11,905 bases of DNA from JASFEQ01 sp050122535 (GTDB lineage: Bacteria; Desulfobacterota; DSM-4660; Desulfatiglandales; HGW-15), in the NCBI GenBank assembly GCA_050122535.1, contig JASFIT010000099.1, positions 1-11,905 on the forward strand. The letters are read 5' to 3'. Positions 6,523 through 11,670 of this stretch are shown here, piece after piece. The notes below the pieces were generated by a model, which saw only the letters and a program-made list of their open reading frames with translations, was not told the origin of the DNA and made no database searches. Positions within the stretch are counted from its first letter, which is position 1. Each line of letters opens with the position of its first letter. The position numbers were made by a program, and so were the translations under genes.

Positions 6523-6554
6523 ATAAAGCCCCGTTAAGCCTTATCAGGCTTTAT
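6523..6554 (-). terminator. Possible terminator or attenuator hairpin after the RRM gene
   Basis: ATAAAGCC (6523-6530) and GGCTTTAT (6547-6554) pair over eight bases around a 16-nt loop that contains a competing AAGCC/GGCTT mini-stem. On the minus strand it lies 14 nt after the RRM stop and is followed by only a broken T-tract, so partial termination or mRNA 3'-end protection is more likely than full termination. Confidence 0.35.
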
Positions 6555-6567
6555 CTTCGAACAATGT

Positions 6568-6876
6568 TTAATAGAAACGCCGTCTACCACCTTGCCTTCC
6601 TCCCCCTCGATTTCCTCCATATCCACGACCTTCGGAACGGGGCCGAGCCTTATTAACCTTGAGTGTTCGGCCTTTCATTTCATTGCCGTTCAGGGCATCT
6701 ATCGCAGACCAGGCCTCATCATTATCTGGCATCTGCACGAATCCGAACCCTTTTGATCTGCCACTATACACGTCTTGAATAATTTTAGTGGATTCGACCT
6801 GGCCAAATGCCTCAAATGCCCGTTGTAACTCCTGTTCGGTAACCTGGTACGACAAATTACCCACATAGATATTCAT
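6568..6876 (-). CDS. RRM-type RNA-binding protein with Gly/Arg-rich tail
   Basis: The product is 102 aa: one RNA recognition motif with RNP2 IYVGNL (3-8) and RNP1 KGFGFVQM (42-49), including the aromatic residues that stack on RNA bases. A short tail (residues ~79-102) is rich in Gly and Arg and ends RRRFY. This is the standard layout of bacterial/cyanobacterial glycine-rich RNA-binding proteins, often linked to cold or stress response. The start is fixed by AAAGGAGG six bases before ATG 6876. It lies in a minus-strand run with a zinc-ribbon gene upstream and a basic 42-aa gene plus helicase remnant downstream, consistent with an RNA-chaperone locus. The specific RNA targets are unknown. Confidence 0.93.
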   Translation of the reverse strand: MNIYVGNLSYQVTEQELQRAFEAFGQVESTKIIQDVYSGRSKGFGFVQMPDNDEAWSAIDALNGNEMKGRTLKVNKARPRSEGRGYGGNRGGGRQGGRRRFY

Positions 6877-6891
6877 GCTGAACCTCCTTTC

Positions 6892-6969
6892 TTACTCAAA
6901 GACCCTGCCGAGATTTTGTTGTTCGAGCAAGTCTTGGAGATGCTTTTGGGTTAATGCGTTTGCGATCAC
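6892..6969 (-). CDS. Possible 25-codon leader ORF ahead of the RRM gene
   Basis: GTG 6969 is preceded by GGGAAGG at six bases. The frame encodes VIANALTQKHLQDLLEQQN and ends LGRVFE, stopping 15 bases before the RRM start, right next to that gene's Shine-Dalgarno site. The composition is protein-like (amphipathic helix). It could be a leader peptide coupled to RRM translation, a remnant, or chance. Confidence 0.25.
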   Translation of the reverse strand: MIANALTQKHLQDLLEQQNLGRVFE

Positions 6970-7042
6970 TTATGACCTTCCCTTGTTACTTGAATTTATT
7001 CTAAAAGGTCTCCTTCTTTTCGAACTGGCCGTTATTTCGGCC

Positions 7043-7234
7043 CTAAGATCTAATTAATCCAGTGTGTTTTTTGTCACAAAAATAGCAGTACTTACTCCAT
7101 GCTGTGGGCCAGCTAATTGTCGAGGTCAGCTTGTCCACTGGGTTCTTGTACCGTTGTGCCGGTTTTGACCGATCAACTCCCTTTCCCCAAACGTGTCGCG
7201 TTTCACACTTTGCACACACATACGATTGACTCAT
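7043..7234 (-). CDS. Small zinc-ribbon protein
   Basis: The product is 63 aa with two CxxC knuckles, C7-A-K-C10 near the N-terminus and C50-Y-F-C53 near the C-terminus, separated by a 39-residue insert rich in Lys, Pro and Trp. Four cysteines so arranged would bind one zinc ion and give a ribbon fold typical of nucleic-acid- or ribosome-associated small proteins. AAAGGAGG lies about five bases before ATG 7234. It is on the same strand as the RRM gene (166 bp downstream) and the cold-shock chimera (upstream). No clear terminator follows. The family is not recognised. Redox sensing through the cysteines is an alternative. Confidence 0.75.
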   Translation of the reverse strand: MSQSYVCAKCETRHVWGKGVDRSKPAQRYKNPVDKLTSTISWPTAWSKYCYFCDKKHTGLIRS

Positions 7235-7322
7235 CGATGCCTCCTTTGGCTAACTTGAAGTTTCTGAAAAAACAATACATATAAATCCAAGAAAACTCGT
7301 GCGGAAACCACCAACGCTAATT

Positions 7323-7341
7323 ACTGCCTATAACGGGCAGT
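7323..7341 (-). repeat. Hairpin after the chimeric gene
   Basis: ACTGCC (7323-7328) pairs with GGCAGT (7336-7341) around a 7-nt loop. It lies 67 nt beyond the stop of the chimeric ORF and has no T-run, so it is not a standard intrinsic terminator; it may stabilise the mRNA end. Confidence 0.3.
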
Positions 7342-7407
7342 GGTATATCCTTCGAATTTTTGTGCATAAAGGAACAATTTCGAACGTATCTACCGATTGG
7401 TAACGGA

Positions 7408-7881
7408 CTATTCGATCTTTTCAGACAAAGTCAAAGTCTCTCGTTTAAGAGGAGACGAAACGTAGACCAGGTTGATTTCTATCTTTCCCAGGGCCTTTTC
7501 TTTAAAAGCCATCATTGGGATTGTGGCATCTAAAGACCCTTCGGTAATTTCTTCAGGCTTAATAACCTTCAAAAACAAAGAAGCTTTCGCTATTTTCTCT
7601 CCAAATTTAAAAGGAATTGGCTTCCCATCTTCATCCAAGTATTCGAGGGTGAGCGCTTGGATATCCAGGATATCTTTCGATTTATTGGTTATTTTGATGT
7701 GACCCGAGAGGGTCGGGGTTTCGACGATCTCTCCAGAAGTTATGTCTACGATCATGACGACTTGAAGGTCGCTAACCTCAACAAGAAAATTCTGGCCCTT
7801 GAGCTCAGCTTTCGGAGGAACCAAATTCTTCGTGATTTGTTCCTGTTTACGATTAAACCATTGCACACGACCTTTGACCAC
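7408..7881 (-). CDS. Chimera: cold-shock N-terminus fused to an FxLYD-like beta-sandwich domain
   Basis: The product is 157 aa from GTG 7881, with an AGGTGA ribosome site ~7 bases upstream. The first 12 residues, MVKGRVQWFNRK, match the opening strand of CspA-type proteins (compare MTNGIVKWFNDRK of the gene at 9780-9980). The rest is not a cold-shock domain: no RNP1 or RNP2. From ~58 to ~145 it reads as an immunoglobulin-like beta-sandwich similar to FxLYD/DUF4352-type domains (GHIKITNKSKDILDIQALTL, then YLDEDGKPI). Such domains are usually outside the cytoplasm behind a signal or lipoprotein peptide, which is absent here. The simplest reading is that a rearrangement put the promoter, ribosome site and first codons of a csp gene onto the mature part of an envelope protein. 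The frame is intact, but location and function are probably lost. Confidence 0.75.
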   Translation of the reverse strand: MVKGRVQWFNRKQEQITKNLVPPKAELKGQNFLVEVSDLQVVMIVDITSGEIVETPTLSGHIKITNKSKDILDIQALTLEYLDEDGKPIPFKFGEKIAKASLFLKVIKPEEITEGSLDATIPMMAFKEKALGKIEINLVYVSSPLKRETLTLSEKIE

Positions 7882-7910
7882 TACGACTCACCTCTTCTCT
7901 TTTCAGACAA
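7416..7910. repeat. 13-bp direct repeat flanking the chimeric gene
   Basis: TCTTTTCAGACAA occurs at 7416-7428 (inside the last codons of the chimera) and again at 7898-7910 (just upstream of its ribosome site), 482 bp apart and in the same orientation. It could be a recombination footprint or a target duplication; nothing resembling an insertion-sequence end is seen. Confidence 0.45.
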
Positions 7911-8018
7911 GCTCTGATTGGCTCTTGAGAAGCTCCTCTCTTTCCCTATTTACGGCATTGTGCCCAACTCATCCCCCGGTTTCGTGCTCCTAATGAAGGC
8001 AGTCTTGCGTTATTCCTT

Positions 8019-8180
8019 CTAGCCTTTGGCGATCCATTTATCGATTACCTCCTTGTCAAATCGCCAGCGGCTACCGATACGAACTGCAGGAATTTTACCT
8101 TCTTTGGATAATTTACATATGGTTATTGCATGCAATCTTAAATATTCTGCCAATTCTTTGGTTGTCATAATCTGAGCCAA
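8019..8180 (-). CDS. Excisionase-like helix-turn-helix DNA-binding protein
   Basis: The product is 53 aa from TTG 8180, chosen over ATG 8168 because AGGAG stands eight bases before the TTG and nothing suitable precedes the ATG. The whole protein is one winged helix-turn-helix of the MerR/excisionase (HTH_17) type: MTTKELAEYLRLHAITICKL forms the helix-turn-helix, GKIPAVRIGSRWRF the wing and strand, and KEVIDKWIAKG the closing helix. Standalone domains of this kind act as excisionases, antitoxin-like regulators or small repressors. No integrase is seen within the window, so a transcriptional role is more likely. It lies between the membrane-anchored hypothetical and the chimera on the same strand. 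C22 in the recognition region, where relatives often have Tyr, is unusual. Confidence 0.85.
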   Translation of the reverse strand: MAQIMTTKELAEYLRLHAITICKLSKEGKIPAVRIGSRWRFDKEVIDKWIAKG

Positions 8181-8203
8181 AATATATTCTCCTGCAATTT
8201 TTG

Positions 8204-8224
8204 TTAGTAAGGAGTATCAGACAT
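8204..8224 (-). other. Six-codon mini-ORF with strong ribosome site
   Basis: AGGAGG (8231-8236) stands six bases before ATG 8224, which is followed only by SDTPY and TAA. It lies 23 bases ahead of the helix-turn-helix start. A leader peptide is possible; a decayed gene start is equally likely. Confidence 0.25.
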
Positions 8225-8276
8225 TTACTTCCTCCTAAATCCTGGTCTGGTAATCCTGATGGTGACCAAGGGACCC

Positions 8277-8627
8277 CTACATCTCGAGCTCCGCAAGCCG
8301 TTTTGCACACTCACTGGCAACGTTATAATCGGATTCCTTCTCACCGGGCATTGTCGCCCAACCCTGCTCTTTTACATAGTCAGCTCTCTTCCAGGAGTCT
8401 AGTGCTTTCAACTCTTTGAGTCGCTCTACCCTGTTCGGGTCTTGCATGAACTGTACGACAGAAATCGGCGCCAAGCGATCGACTACAGCGGCCTTAGCAA
8501 TTTCGTGAGCCTGAGCTTTTGCAGAGCTACTTGTCACCACCCATCCTGCTGAGAAAATGACAATAAGCAACACAACCATGCCGGCCACGCTACCCCATAC
8601 AAACGGTTTTAAATATTCTCTTTTCAT
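8277..8627 (-). CDS. Membrane-anchored hypothetical protein
   Basis: The product is 116 aa. A single hydrophobic segment (about residues 9-31, with LLIVIFSAGWV) after a short Lys/Arg-containing start makes it an N-terminally anchored inner-membrane protein, with residues ~35-116 probably on the outer (periplasmic) side. The soluble part is mostly helical and contains VVDRLAPISVVQF, DSWKRADYVKEQGWATMPG and a final CAKRLAEL helix. I recall similar proteins as conserved hypotheticals in delta-proteobacteria and other anaerobes, but have no function for them. AGGAGG stands eight bases before ATG 8627. An out-of-frame small ORF with its own ribosome site overlaps the start. The downstream gene is the helix-turn-helix protein, 96 bp away. 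Confidence 0.75.
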   Translation of the reverse strand: MKREYLKPFVWGSVAGMVVLLIVIFSAGWVVTSSSAKAQAHEIAKAAVVDRLAPISVVQFMQDPNRVERLKELKALDSWKRADYVKEQGWATMPGEKESDYNVASECAKRLAELEM

Positions 8628-8664
8628 CTAAGTCGCCTCCTCTAAATTTTATAGGTTTAACCAT
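8590..8664 (-). CDS. Possible 24-codon ORF overlapping the start of the membrane protein gene
   Basis: ATG 8664 has TAAGGAGG five bases upstream, as good a ribosome site as the main gene. The frame (MVKPIKFRGGDLDEKRIFK, ending CMG) runs through the main gene's Shine-Dalgarno and start and stops 38 bases inside it. Translation here would affect initiation of the membrane protein. Confidence 0.3.
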   Translation of the reverse strand: MVKPIKFRGGDLDEKRIFKTVCMG

Positions 8665-9479
8665 GCAAACCTCCTTACTAATGGAAACGGAAGTCCATTC
8701 CGAAAATGAAAGCCATTCTTTCTAACGGTTTACTGCCAGTAGCAGTGCTAAGCTTGGTTAAGATATATTTTGCTCGCTTAGTAAGATGAGGCTGGAAGAT
8801 AAGAACACAATGAAAGGATAAGCGATCTAAAAGGAGTGGAGAAAATAAAGGGAAGAAAAAACCGCTTCTTGCAGCCTTAAGCTATTATATGCAAGCATCC
8901 TTTTTCTCCATGCTATTTCGAGCTCCCAACAGAACATCCGCCTCCCATCGGGAGCATGCTTAAGGCAGTTTGAGTGGTTTCTTCATGGCAAGGACCTTTC
9001 TTGGGGTTTAAACATGGGGTGAGTTCAAAACCCATGTCTTTAATAGTAAAGTCGTGTTGATAACTGTATTAGAATTTATCAACTATCAGGTTGGGTTGAT
9101 GATTAATAAGCCAACAGAACTAGCTGTGGAATGGCTTCCCAGGGTGGCGTTATTTTCTTCGGGTGCATCCCTTTTCGTAAATTTTGTGGCGGATGGCCGG
9201 AAGAAGAGATTCACGCACACCCGAGAAACCTCTTAAGTGCTACTTCTGTTAATTTATCTACGGCTAACTTTGCCCCCGGACCCTGCTAGACCGATTATAT
9301 TAAATAGTAATTCTAAAGCATTATCATTAATTAAGCTTAATTTTCATTAAAAAACATTAAAAATCATTTTATTTTTTTTGATTTTATATATTTTATTTTA
9401 ACAAAAAAAATATGTCAAGTTTTTATTTAATTTTATTTATTTTTTCTAATTTCTTATTTATTTTCTTGCCATAATAGAC
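8665..9479 (-). other. Gene-poor 815-bp stretch
   Basis: I see no gene I can support. One plus-strand frame (9054-9236, 60 codons) lacks a ribosome site and family resemblance. On the minus strand a perfect -10 TATAAT lies at 8884-8889 with no good -35 box; it could drive the membrane protein gene with a ~245-nt leader. Small hairpins include CTCCC-ATC-GGGAG near 8943-8955. The right end is an extremely AT-rich tract. Confidence 0.5.
9298..9470. other. Extremely AT-rich tract
   Basis: Between 9341 and 9460 only 10 of 120 bases are G or C. The tract has A- and T-runs of up to eight or nine, CATTAA repeated three times (9325-9360), and a perfect 14-bp palindrome AATTAAGCTTAATT at 9329-9342. 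The composition is unlike everything else in the window. Possible roles are intrinsic curvature, a nucleoid-protein binding or silencing site, or a remnant of inserted DNA. Confidence 0.7.
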
Positions 9480-9629
9480 CTATCTTACCAAATACTTCAT
9501 CATTTTCTGCTCATTAGCCCTCAACATTTTAGGGCTTTTCTCTACAAAAAAGACCAGATAGCAAGGGCTGCCGCCACCAAGCCCCCTATAAGGTCCGTGC
9601 ATGATAGCGTCTCCTGCCTTATAGGCCAT
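9480..9629 (-). CDS. Doubtful 49-aa ORF or gene remnant
   Basis: ATG 9629 has GAAGGG about seven bases upstream. The product, MAYKAGDAIMHGPYRGLGGG... ending KMMKYLVR, is not recognised. The same frame is open without a stop upstream to about 9745, reading ALVYFDTDPQQTPLFPYRLF before this start, which looks protein-like. That upstream part overlaps the csp terminator, so it may instead be the tail of a larger gene whose front was lost. Confidence 0.3.
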   Translation of the reverse strand: MAYKAGDAIMHGPYRGLGGGSPCYLVFFVEKSPKMLRANEQKMMKYLVR

Positions 9630-9725
9630 ATTTAAACCCTTCAAAGGTCCACTCTGTGTTAAGCCCAAGAGAAACAGACGATAGGGAAATAGAGGAGTTT
9701 GCTGAGGATCTGTATCAAAATAGAC

Positions 9726-9760
9726 AAGGGCACCCCATCATAATTCGATGAGATGCCCTT
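9726..9760 (-). terminator. Intrinsic terminator of the cold-shock gene
   Basis: AAGGGCA (9726-9732) pairs with TGCCCTT (9754-9760); after two mismatches, CATC (9736-9739) pairs with GATG (9747-9750) around a 7-nt loop. It lies 20 nt beyond the csp stop. The flanks are A-rich on one side and T-rich on the other, so it could act in both directions; the T-run is better for plus-strand transcription. Confidence 0.6.
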
Positions 9761-9779
9761 TTTCAGCTCAGAAAAACTT

Positions 9780-9980
9780 TTAAACAACAGTGACATTTAC
9801 TGCAGCAGGGCCTTTTTGGCCTTGCTCTGTATCAAAGCTGACTCTGTCGCCTTCTGCTAGAGACTTGAAGCCGTTCCCATTGATTCCTGAATGATGAACG
9901 AATACATCAGGACCGTCTTCTTGCTCAATGAAGCCGTAGCCCTTGCGGTCATTAAACCACTTCACGATTCCATTAGTCAT
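9780..9980 (-). CDS. csp: CspA-family cold-shock protein
   Basis: The product is 66 aa, the normal length. It is a five-strand OB-fold single-stranded-nucleic-acid-binding protein: RNP1 KGYGFI (13-18), RNP2 VFVHH (26-30), and the strand-1 residues KWFN (7-10). It acts in the cytoplasm as an RNA chaperone melting mRNA structure, in many bacteria at low temperature or during stress. AAAGGAGG lies eight bases before ATG 9980. It has its own promoter, a ~120-nt leader containing a hairpin, and a downstream terminator, so it is probably monocistronic. The leader length suits post-transcriptional cold induction as in CspA. Its 5' end resembles the start of the chimeric gene at 7408-7881. Confidence 0.96.
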   Translation of the reverse strand: MTNGIVKWFNDRKGYGFIEQEDGPDVFVHHSGINGNGFKSLAEGDRVSFDTEQGQKGPAAVNVTVV

Positions 9981-10070
9981 AGTGACATCCTCCTTTCAAA
10001 TAAATTCTCATGTTTCCAGACTTCAGGTTGCCACTTTTGACAAATGGATGTTCCCCTCAGAACGAAATTA

Positions 10071-10090
10071 GCCCGCCAAGAAAGGCGAGC
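10071..10090 (-). promoter_or_regulatory. Hairpin in the csp leader
   Basis: On the minus strand GCTCGCC and GGCGGGC (plus 10084-10090 and 10071-10077) can pair, with one G-T wobble, around a 6-nt loop. It sits close to the predicted 5' end of the csp mRNA and may stabilise it or sense temperature. Confidence 0.4.
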
Positions 10091-10107
10091 TTTCATGATT
10101 ACCCTCT

Positions 10108-10135
10108 ATACTAACCTGTTTTTAACCAAAGTCAA
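10108..10135 (-). promoter_or_regulatory. Sigma-70-type promoter of the csp gene
   Basis: On the minus strand the -35 is TTGACT (10130-10135) and the -10 is TAGTAT (10108-10113), with a 16-bp spacer; a shifted -10, TATAGA, would give 19 bp. The start near 10101 implies a ~120-nt untranslated leader. Confidence 0.6.
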
Positions 10136-10632
10136 GGTTTTTAAAATGGAAGTGAATTGATAGTAAGTTGCTTTTTCTGTGAGTGTGGTAAGCATACCAC
10201 ATCTTGTGGTCGGTTCCACTGCCCGGAAATTGCATGTTTCTTGCCATAAGCGATGGTCGAAGCAAATTCAATTTTTTTGATTGCAGGTTTCTTATGATAT
10301 GCCTGAATATTGTGGTATTGTCGAGTTGCCAGACTTAGCAGTAAGCTTTTCTCTTAGGCGGGAATTGCCATACACGAAAAAAAATTGAAATGAAAATGAA
10401 AAGGTATGGAGATTCAGTTGTAGTTGCTAAGATTTAGTCGGGGAATCTCCTCTATTCGCACTCCCCCTTTCTTTTTGCAGTTCCATAATTACGGCAATAA
10501 CCTAAATTCTATGGCTTTGAGATTCAGCGATGGATAGCCGAAAGTGTTACAGCACGGACAATATCCAAGAGTAAGAACAGTAAATGGAATTCTGGGAATT
10601 ACTCCATCAATTCTTTTGGGAAAATTGGCGAT
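10136..10632. other. Gene-poor ~500-bp stretch
   Basis: No gene is supported. It holds a compact hairpin, TGTGGTA-AGCA-TACCACA (10184-10201), without a T-run, which could be a small operator palindrome. It also holds a perfect 8-bp inverted repeat, GGAGATTC (10408-10415) and GAATCTCC (10443-10450). A 29-codon plus-strand frame near 10300 has no ribosome site. Confidence 0.5.
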
Positions 10633-11226
10633 TCAAAATCCCGAATCTATGATGGTTTGAAGTTTGGCTCTGAATGTCTGCTTTTGCTCCTCAACCATTC
10701 CCCCAGTTCCCTCTTCTACCATAATTCCTAGAATCTTTATCGTATAAGCAATACGATCTTCAAAGGGAATGTTATTCATCAGCCGTTTTATACAGCCGGG
10801 TTGCATTTCCATCTGTCTTTCAGGGATCTTGTGGCTTAAATCTGCCATAGGAAATATACGCTCCATAATCTCTTCCTTATGTTGCACCATTTTTTCACTT
10901 TCGATGCCTCCCAACATAGTGGACATCATGGGTGCCGTTATCTTTGGCAATAACTCCTTTACATCCAATTCTTTTCCTTGTTCAGCCAAGATCCCCTTAA
11001 TCTCATCAAACATCCTAGGCATCATGGTGAGCATCATCCTGGGCATCATGTCGAGCATGTTGATGCCTTCCATCATCTTGGGCATCATCTCCAACATCAT
11101 CTTCTGCTTTTCTTCCATAGCCATATCGCCCATCATCTTATCCATGGCATTATTCATCATCGATTCTTTTTCTTCTTTGCTCATTCTCCCCATCATTATG
11201 CCCATCATCTTATCCATCATTCCCAT
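10633..11226 (-). CDS. Methionine-rich protein, 197 aa
   Basis: ATG 11226 is chosen because GGAGG stands a few bases upstream; the frame is open for 25 more codons but without a ribosome site. The product has 40 methionines in 197 residues, 29 of them in the first 72, arranged as paired Met every three to five residues in acidic/basic helices (DKMMGIMMGRM, EMMPKMMEG, DMMPRMMLTMMPRM). The remainder (residues 75-197) is an ordinary-composition helical domain with one Cys (C145) and two His. There is no signal peptide. Met-rich helices can bind Cu(I) or Ag(I), scavenge oxidants, or, as in SRP54, form a flexible hydrophobic groove; which applies is unknown. I recall Met-rich hypotheticals of this kind in delta-proteobacteria. 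It has its own promoter. Confidence 0.8.
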   Translation of the reverse strand: MGMMDKMMGIMMGRMSKEEKESMMNNAMDKMMGDMAMEEKQKMMLEMMPKMMEGINMLDMMPRMMLTMMPRMFDEIKGILAEQGKELDVKELLPKITAPMMSTMLGGIESEKMVQHKEEIMERIFPMADLSHKIPERQMEMQPGCIKRLMNNIPFEDRIAYTIKILGIMVEEGTGGMVEEQKQTFRAKLQTIIDSGF

Positions 11227-11670
11227 TTTCTTCCTCCGCTTTTTCCTTGTAGAAATTTGTATTACATCCCAAATGGAGCCACTCGAGTCAAAAAAGACCA
11301 AAACGGTTTGAAAACAGAAAATGCTAGATTACTGTATTCATTAACTTATCTCCAAGAAATGGGGAACTGTCAAGGGTCCCATTTTTTGAAGTGAAAAACA
11401 CTATATATTGCGGTCGCTTCATGCAGACAAAAATTGAAGACTTGATAATGTGCAATTCCAAAAAACTGAAGGTTACAAATGCTAACCTTGCCTTTTTCAG
11501 GATTACCTGGAGTGTAGGTTGATAGCAGCAGCAAGTGTTACCCGACCAAAATTCCAGTTTTCTTATAGCAATAATAACCTGCTGACCACCCTGCGGCAAC
11601 TTCAACGACAAGAACATTAATCAATGACCAAGGAGCTGCCAAAACCTATAATCATGTTGCCGCTTTTGCT
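11227..11670 (-). other. Gene-poor stretch between the putative PEP carboxykinase and the Met-rich gene
   Basis: No gene is supported. A 97-codon minus-strand frame (11324-11617) lacks a ribosome site and has no family resemblance. The stretch contains the promoter and ~110-nt leader of the Met-rich gene. No clear intrinsic terminator follows the putative PEP carboxykinase gene. Confidence 0.5.
11345..11373 (-). promoter_or_regulatory. Sigma-70-type promoter of the Met-rich gene
   Basis: On the minus strand a perfect -35 TTGACA (11368-11373) is followed, after 17 bp, by GATAAG (11345-11350; 4 of 6 matches to TATAAT). The start would be near 11338, giving a leader of ~110 nt. Confidence 0.5.

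Noticed and set aside
6259..6523. Arg-rich minus-strand frame and hydrophobic plus-strand frames over the 42-aa gene
   Set aside because: No ribosome sites; they overlap the better supported 42-aa gene and helicase remnant.
9054..9236. 60-codon plus-strand frame
   Set aside because: No ribosome site, no recognisable motif, and opposite in strand to its neighbours.
5161..9980. CRISPR array, tRNA, rRNA or complete insertion sequence
   Set aside because: I looked for regularly spaced repeats, cloverleaf arms and transposase motifs and found none in the window.
10769..11394. Long plus-strand frames opposite the Met-rich gene, one strikingly histidine-rich and one Ile/Ser-rich
   Set aside because: They are mirror images of the ATG-rich minus-strand gene (ATG read backwards is CAT, His); no ribosome site is seen.
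11324..11617. 97-codon minus-strand frame between the putative PEP carboxykinase and Met-rich genes
   Set aside because: No ribosome site, irregular Cys/Phe-rich composition, and it contains the promoter of the Met-rich gene.
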